Assembly (NCBI GenBank): GCA_900314655.1
Contig: OMWC01000028.1
Location: 1 to 64,000, forward strand
Reading direction: 5' to 3'
Length of the DNA: 64,000 bases
Origin: an uncultured Prevotellaceae bacterium
GTDB taxonomy: Bacteria; Bacteroidota; Bacteroidia; Bacteroidales; Bacteroidaceae
Below are positions 59,421 through 64,000 of the stretch, in pieces. Position numbers and translations under genes: made by a program. The notes under the pieces are model-generated. The model ran no database searches and was not told the DNA's origin. It saw nothing but the letters and a program-made list of their open reading frames with translations. Position 1 is the stretch's first letter. Each line of letters begins with the position of its first letter.

Positions 59421-60197
59421 CTACTTCGCCCCTGCTTTAAGACCGCGAATCACAGCCGAAGTGAAGCCTGCATGCTCCATTTCGTTGAGACCTTTAATGG
59501 TAACACCGCCAGGTGTGGTCACCATGTCGATGGCAGCCTCAGGATGAAGTCCTGTGGCTTCGAGCAGTTTCACGGCTCCTTCCACGGTCTGCATCACGAT
59601 TCGCTTGGCATCGTCGGCCTTGAAGCCCAGTTCCACACCGCCTTCAGCGGCAGCACGGATATAGCGCATGGCATAGGCAATTCCGCAGGAAGCCAGCGTC
59701 GTGCCGGCGCCCAGATGTTGTTCGTCGGTAATCAGCGTCTCGCCCATCTCGTCGAAAAGGTCGATAATCTTCGCGGTCTCCTCGGTCGTGGCATCAATGG
59801 GCACGATAAAGGTCATCGACGACAACTGTGCGATGGCGATATTCGGTATGACCAGGAAGAAAGGAATAGGAGCTCCCATCCATTCCTTGATCTTAGCCGA
59901 AGGCACTCCGGCAGCCACCACCACGAGCAGTTGCTTCTCATAATCCATAGAGTCCTTGATACCTTTCAACACAGGCTCCACCAACCAAGGCTTCACGAAC
60001 ACCATCACCACATCGGCACCCATCACGGCGGCCGAATTGTCGGAGGTGACACTCGTTCCCATCTGGGCAAACTGTTGGAGCACCTTCTCTGAAGGATCGC
60101 TCACGGTAATGTCCTGAGCCTTCTCTTGCCCGGTGGCTATCAGTCCTTTCACGGTGCTTCCGCCCATGGCGCCCGCACCAATAACTGCTATTTTCAT
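59421..60197 (-). CDS. proC: Pyrroline-5-carboxylate reductase
   Basis: 258 residues. Dinucleotide fold KIAVIGAGAMGGSTVKGLIA, VKPWLVEPVL, VVAAGVPSAKI, and the C-terminal helix TPGGVTIKGLNEMEHAGF. Last step of proline synthesis. Directly downstream of argD, with a short TTTCTC repeat at the promoter-proximal gap. Confidence 0.95.
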   Translation of the reverse strand: MKIAVIGAGAMGGSTVKGLIATGQEKAQDITVSDPSEKVLQQFAQMGTSVTSDNSAAVMGADVVMVFVKPWLVEPVLKGIKDSMDYEKQLLVVVAAGVPSAKIKEWMGAPIPFFLVIPNIAIAQLSSMTFIVPIDATTEETAKIIDLFDEMGETLITDEQHLGAGTTLASCGIAYAMRYIRAAAEGGVELGFKADDAKRIVMQTVEGAVKLLEATGLHPEAAIDMVTTPGGVTIKGLNEMEHAGFTSAVIRGLKAGAK

Positions 60198-60241
60198 AAC
60201 TATATTTTTTTTAGTTTATGAGCTTTCTCTATTTCTCAATT

Positions 60242-61375
60242 TCACAACGCTTTCTTCAGTCTTTCGATAAAGTCATCCACATCATCCTTAGTCAGACAGA
60301 GTGGCGGAAGCAGGCGCAGGATGTTCGTGCCGGCACAACCGGTGAAGCAATGCTGCTCGTAAACCAGACGTCCACGCACTTCCTTATGGGGCAAAGCCAA
60401 GTCAACACCAATCATCAGTCCGCGTCCGCGCACATCCTGAATAACCGGGTAATCTTTCTGTAATTCCTTCAGCCGCTCCATGAGATACTCGCCCACCAGA
60501 TGAGCGTTCTCTACGAGACCCTCATTTTCGAAAATATCGAGTACGGCCAGAGCAGCAGCACAGGCCAGATGATTGCCACCGAACGTAGTGCCCAGCTGTC
60601 CATAGACGGGTTTGAAGTCAGGAGCGATCAGCACGCCACCCATCGGAAAGCCATTGGCAATACCCTTTGCCACTGTGATGATATCCGGACGGATGCCCAG
60701 CCACTGATGGGCGAAGAACTTTCCGCTACGGCCATAGCCGCACTGTATCTCGTCGCAAATCAACACGGTGCCGTATTTCTTGCAGGCAGCAGCCAATCCC
60801 TGTGCAAATTCGGCCGTGGCCATCTTGATGCCGCCCACGCCCTGGATACACTCCAGGATGACAGCGCATACATCGCCCTTAGCCAGTTCAGCCTCCCATG
60901 CTGGAAGATCATTCATTGGCAAATAAGTGACGTGGCCATTATCATTGATCGGGGCAATAATCTTCGGATTGTTGGTCACCTCTACGGCCAGACTTGTCCT
61001 GCCATGGAAAGCCTTCTCTGCTGAGAGCACCCGAGTACGCCCGTTCGTAAACGAAGCCAGCTTCAGCGCATTCTCATTAGCCTCAGCTCCACTGTTGATC
61101 AGGAACAGCTGATAGTCATCATAGCCGCTGATTCGGCCCAGCCGCTCTGCAAGCTGCACCTGAAGATCGTTTTTCACCGAATTGGAGTAGAAACCGAGTT
61201 TGTTCAGTTGTTCGTTTACCTTCTCTACATAATGGGGATGGGCATGCCCCACGCTGATCACAGCATGTCCGCCATAAAGATCCAGATACTCCTGATCTTT
61301 ATCGTCCCATACCTTGCAGCCTTTGCCTTTCACGATGTTCACATCGAACAGGGGATATACGTCAAATAGTTTCAT
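60242..61375 (-). CDS. argD: Class-III aminotransferase, acetylornithine type
   Basis: 377 residues. VWDDKDQEYLDLYGGHAVIS, FINSGAEANENALKLA, KAFHGRTSLAVEVT, LICDEIQCGYGRSGKFFAHQ, and PLP Lys in ITVAKGIANGFPMGG. Transfers the amino group in arginine synthesis (N-acetyl- or N-succinylornithine). In other Bacteroidota argD is preceded by argG and argC; here the upstream neighbour is unrelated. Expressed from its own -7 box at 61404. Confidence 0.88.
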   Translation of the reverse strand: MKLFDVYPLFDVNIVKGKGCKVWDDKDQEYLDLYGGHAVISVGHAHPHYVEKVNEQLNKLGFYSNSVKNDLQVQLAERLGRISGYDDYQLFLINSGAEANENALKLASFTNGRTRVLSAEKAFHGRTSLAVEVTNNPKIIAPINDNGHVTYLPMNDLPAWEAELAKGDVCAVILECIQGVGGIKMATAEFAQGLAAACKKYGTVLICDEIQCGYGRSGKFFAHQWLGIRPDIITVAKGIANGFPMGGVLIAPDFKPVYGQLGTTFGGNHLACAAALAVLDIFENEGLVENAHLVGEYLMERLKELQKDYPVIQDVRGRGLMIGVDLALPHKEVRGRLVYEQHCFTGCAGTNILRLLPPLCLTKDDVDDFIERLKKAL

Positions 61376-61403
61376 CTTACTGTCACTTTCTATAATACGG
61401 CTG

Positions 61404-61411
61404 CAAAATTA
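61404..61411 (-). promoter_or_regulatory. -7 box of argD
   Basis: Minus strand TAATTTTG followed by CAGCC, 29 bp before the argD ATG. Confidence 0.6.
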
Positions 61412-61499
61412 CTTATTATTTCTGACATTCTGCTACTATTTTATAGAAAATCATAAGTTCTGCACGCGTTTTTTATTCACTTCACTCTTCCACACGAGT

Positions 61500-61518
61500 A
61501 CAAAGTAAATTAGTTTGT
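61500..61518. repeat. Fourth copy of ACAAAGTAAATTAGTTTGT
   Basis: Exact 19-bp copy of the repeat at 55422, directly after the end of the beta-helix gene (stop at 61541). Confidence 0.8.
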
Positions 61519-61540
61519 AGTCGGCCCAATGGTTAGAGCC

Positions 61541-63472
61541 TTAGTAATAGAGCACTCCGTTGCAATAACTTGTTCCTGCCGTTGAGGCCCCCGTGGATAT
61601 GGATGGCGTGCTTGAACCGCACACGGTGATGCCGTTGCCGCCGCTCGACGGAGTCTTGAAATAATAGTTGGCAGAGCCTATAGTGGTCTTGTACCAGATA
61701 TTCTTGTTCCAGGATGACAGGGTGGACTTCTTGGTGCTGACGCTGGCCCCGTTCTCCAGTCCGCCAATGGCGATGACCGTGCCGCCCGTGATGTAGAGTT
61801 GTTTACGTTCTTCAGTATTGGCATCTATGGCTCTTTCTGCTCCGGAGGCACCGATGGCATAGACCGTGCCGCCCTTGATATAGAAGTTGCCGTTGGCATC
61901 CAGACCATCGTTGTTCTTGGCCCATGCATAGACCGTACCGCCGCTGATGGTGAAATCTTGTGCTGAGTTCATGGCATCGTCGTATGACTCGACGGCAATC
62001 TCGCCTCCTGTGATGTCCAGGGTGTTCTTGCTCTCGATTCCTTCGCCGCCGTTGCCTGATGTCTTCACGGTAATTGACCCGCCATTGATGACGATACCAC
62101 CGGAGTAAGTATAGTTGGAGCTGTTGCCGCCAGGACCGCCGGGGAATCCGCCAGGACCTCCTGCTCCTTCTATTTCAGACTTGGCAGCGGATGAAGTGAC
62201 TTCGGTCTTTGTTCCGGCCTTGATTCCTTTGGGTGAAGACTTATAATCGCTGTCTATACTTTCAAGGTTGTCTGTATATCCATTCGTGAGGGTTCCGTTT
62301 TTATAGACGCAGGCATGGCCTTTCGTCGTTACCGAGATAGTGCCTCCGTTGATGGTCAGGGTATTGTCCACGTTGATGCCCTTGCCGCCGCTGCCGGTAC
62401 TGGTCAGCGTCAGTGTGCCACCGTCGATTGTCATGTTGCCATCGGCGCTGATGCAACTTGCTGCCTTCGTCTTCAGTTCATCGGAGTCCCATTCGCCGTC
62501 GCCGCTGGTGGTTGCAATGATGGTGCCGTCGGTGATGATCACGTCATTGTCGGTCTTGATGGCCTTGGCTGCAGTCGCCGTAACGCTGATGTTGATGGTA
62601 CCGCTGATCAGCGTGAAGGTTCCGGTGTTTTCCTCATCGGCGGTAATGATGGTTTCTTCGTCGTCATCGTATTCATAGCTCACCTGAATGCCATCGTCGC
62701 CCACGCCCGAGATGTTGAGCGTGCCGCTCTCCATCGTGAAATACTGATTACAGTTGAGGCCGTCTTTGGTGGCCGCGAGAATGCTGACCGTGCAGTTCTT
62801 CATCTCGCAATACTCGCCTGTCTTGATACCGTGGGCTTTAGAGCCATAAGCATAAATCGTGAGTGAGCCTTTGCCTTTCATCTCCAGGTGGCCTTTGCAA
62901 TAGAGACAGCCTTTGTCGGTGCTGGCGGCAGCATCTGTGAGGGTGTTCTCCGTGCCTTTCTTCACGCTGAGATCTATGCGTTTACCGTTGTTGATATAGA
63001 TGGGTGCGCCGGTGGTGTTTGTCAGGTTGAGTCCGTTCAGTTCTACGGTGGCCTTATAGGAACCGGCCATATAGAACTGTCCGTCGCTGGAATTGCCGGA
63101 GAGCGTATAGGTTATCTCTTGCGCCAAGTCGTCATGCTGCTTGATGTTCACCTTTGCGGCTTCAACGGAAACCGTCAGGCTGTCGATCAAGTCACCGGCA
63201 GCCACGATGCTTGCCGATGTTCCGTCGTAAGCGACTTCCACGCAATGGTCCTTCAGGGCCGTTCCAGTAGGATCTATCGTGATGCTATTGCCATCTACGG
63301 TGAAGGTTTTCCCGTTGATAGTCAGCGTGGTGCCGTTATCACCATAGGTCATGTCACCACAGTCCGCAGCGTTGAAGCGGTAAGTGACGCCCGGCATCTT
63401 CACGTCAAGCGTCTGGGCTGTTGCGCTGATAGCGAAGAGCGCAACAAATAGGACTGCAGGTATCTTTTTCAT
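61541..63472 (-). CDS. Secreted beta-helix protein with Cthe_2159-like domain
   Basis: 643 residues; signal peptide LFVALFAISATAQ. A long repetitive beta-helix with turns such as YNINGGKRIDLSVKKGTENT-like (NNGKRIDLSVKKGTENTLTD), MKGKGSLTIYAYGSKAHGIK, GTLNISGVGDDGIQV, TINGGTISVTTKG, GGIVINGGSITVKTSGNGGE. This matches the Cthe_2159 carbohydrate-binding or adhesin-type family. A Gly/Pro-rich linker (GAGGPGGFPGGPGG) splits the helix. Starts inside the stop of the small upstream gene. Possibly a surface glycan-binding protein. Confidence 0.8.
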   Translation of the reverse strand: MKKIPAVLFVALFAISATAQTLDVKMPGVTYRFNAADCGDMTYGDNGTTLTINGKTFTVDGNSITIDPTGTALKDHCVEVAYDGTSASIVAAGDLIDSLTVSVEAAKVNIKQHDDLAQEITYTLSGNSSDGQFYMAGSYKATVELNGLNLTNTTGAPIYINNGKRIDLSVKKGTENTLTDAAASTDKGCLYCKGHLEMKGKGSLTIYAYGSKAHGIKTGEYCEMKNCTVSILAATKDGLNCNQYFTMESGTLNISGVGDDGIQVSYEYDDDEETIITADEENTGTFTLISGTINISVTATAAKAIKTDNDVIITDGTIIATTSGDGEWDSDELKTKAASCISADGNMTIDGGTLTLTSTGSGGKGINVDNTLTINGGTISVTTKGHACVYKNGTLTNGYTDNLESIDSDYKSSPKGIKAGTKTEVTSSAAKSEIEGAGGPGGFPGGPGGNSSNYTYSGGIVINGGSITVKTSGNGGEGIESKNTLDITGGEIAVESYDDAMNSAQDFTISGGTVYAWAKNNDGLDANGNFYIKGGTVYAIGASGAERAIDANTEERKQLYITGGTVIAIGGLENGASVSTKKSTLSSWNKNIWYKTTIGSANYYFKTPSSGGNGITVCGSSTPSISTGASTAGTSYCNGVLYY

Positions 63473-63882
63473 TTTACGGTCATTTTAATGGTTTTCTGAT
63501 TGCCTTTCATCACGTAAATGCCTTTGGGCAATTTGCCTAAAGCTTCGGTTACAGAGTTGTAGGAACCATAAGGGCGTCCTCCCATGTCGTACACCAGAAC
63601 AGACTCGCCGTCCACTTCCGCATTAATAGATACCAGGCCGGTGGCTGTACTGCTGAAATACATCTTCGAAAGCGATTTCGTGTCGAAGGTCGCGGCATTG
63701 CCCGAAGCAGGAGTTACGATAAGGGTCGTTCCGTTGTAAGTCAGCGTCAGGCCATCGCTGACGAATGACGTTGCATTGGAACTGTTGTCCAGGATGACCA
63801 GATAGTCATAATCGTCGGCCTTCACCGTGATGGCGGTAAGTGCCAACAGTAGAATCATCAATGTCTTCTTCATAAGTTTCAA
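63469..63882 (-). CDS. Small secreted protein with a sorting-domain-like C-terminus
   Basis: 137 residues; signal peptide LMILLLALTAITVKAD. The mature part resembles a Por-type C-terminal domain: TFDTKSLSKMYFSS, LVYDMGGRPYGSYN, LPKGIYVMKGNQKTIKMTVK. Such ends are the substrates of PorU/PorV systems, though here the domain makes up most of the protein. It overlaps the beta-helix gene by 4 nt, so the pair may act together. An alternative start is ATG 63873. Confidence 0.7.
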   Translation of the reverse strand: MKLMKKTLMILLLALTAITVKADDYDYLVILDNSSNATSFVSDGLTLTYNGTTLIVTPASGNAATFDTKSLSKMYFSSTATGLVSINAEVDGESVLVYDMGGRPYGSYNSVTEALGKLPKGIYVMKGNQKTIKMTVK

Positions 63883-63911
63883 TTATGTTGTTTAATTCTG
63901 TTATGCTGAGA

Positions 63912-63919
63912 CAAAGGTA
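63912..63919 (-). promoter_or_regulatory. -7 box of the surface-protein operon
   Basis: Minus strand TACCTTTG followed by TCTC, 29 bp before ATG 63882. Confidence 0.6.
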
Positions 63920-64000
63920 AAGAGATTCCCTAAAAATACATAATAAATTCAACAAATGGCCCGATTCCTTCAACAAAATGCTAAGAAAAACGGAACGTTT

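Overview
The window looks like a chromosomal segment of a gut or rumen Bacteroidales, most likely a Prevotella-type Prevotellaceae. Evidence: promoters carry the Bacteroidota -7 box (TAnnTTTG) rather than a TATAAT box; most starts have no Shine-Dalgarno; type IX secretion genes porU and porV are present; the families DUF4290, DUF3791/DUF3990 and zinc-ribbon XRE occur; and the order rplM-rpsI-rpsB-tsf is typical. No rRNA, CRISPR array, transposase or prophage was seen. One tRNA (Leu, CAA) is present.

Layout. 1-5.5 kb is an accessory region: a gene tail, an hsp20 gene broken by an internal deletion, gene remnants, palindromes built on GTGAACGG/CCGTTCAC, a YoeB-type toxin-antitoxin pair with a clear operator, three or four orphan genes including a DKNYY-repeat membrane protein, and a DUF3791-DUF3990-DUF3791 operon. 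5.5-12.1 kb (minus) is yicC-gmk-nadD, a phosphoethanolamine transferase-like sulfatase and two acyltransferase-3 membrane proteins. 12.2-18 kb (plus) is a core run: tsaB, a DUF4290 gene, murA, rimM, dxr and rseP, mostly with overlapping ends. Then come a 39-codon gene, tRNA-Leu, a two-domain SGNH esterase, rplM-rpsI-rpsB-tsf with leaders, an XRE regulator, a FAH-family gene, porU-porV, and a DUF559 endonuclease read in frame into ispF.

30.6-33.2 kb (minus) holds a candidate small RNA unit and an ECF sigma/anti-sigma operon with two envelope proteins. 33.4-36.1 kb is a glycan cluster (GT4, acetyltransferase, GT2). An M23-LysM peptidase and a 1.1-kb repeat-packed gene-free stretch follow. 38.3-49 kb is an efflux system: a histidine kinase and a receiver-Fis regulator lacking the AAA+ domain, divergent from tolC-hlyD, then a polyvalent-kinase-like gene, two FtsX permeases (the first broken) and a LolD-type ATPase. 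A near-identical 39-bp operator lies exactly 51 bp upstream of both the tolC and the permease -7 boxes. 49-55.4 kb: recG, ispD, a DJ-1/PfpI gene, nadK and an ABC exporter. 55.6-61.4 kb (minus): argD, proC, a LolA-like gene, an XRE-cupin regulator, an acyl-CoA synthetase and proB. 61.5-63.9 kb: a beta-helix surface protein with a small secreted partner.

The most striking property is a heavy load of short repeat elements between genes and also, in frame, inside essential genes. There are GC-rich palindromes (CCCTCCC...GGGAGGG), GAAGAGT-type tandem repeats, GGTGTTG repeats and others. ispD carries three such inserts, about 87 residues, and without them returns to a normal family length. A DUF559 endonuclease gene is bracketed by the GC palindromes and abuts ispF, which suggests (inference) an element analogous to REP/RAYT systems. 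Coordinates follow the sequence; families are recognised from motifs only, with no database search.
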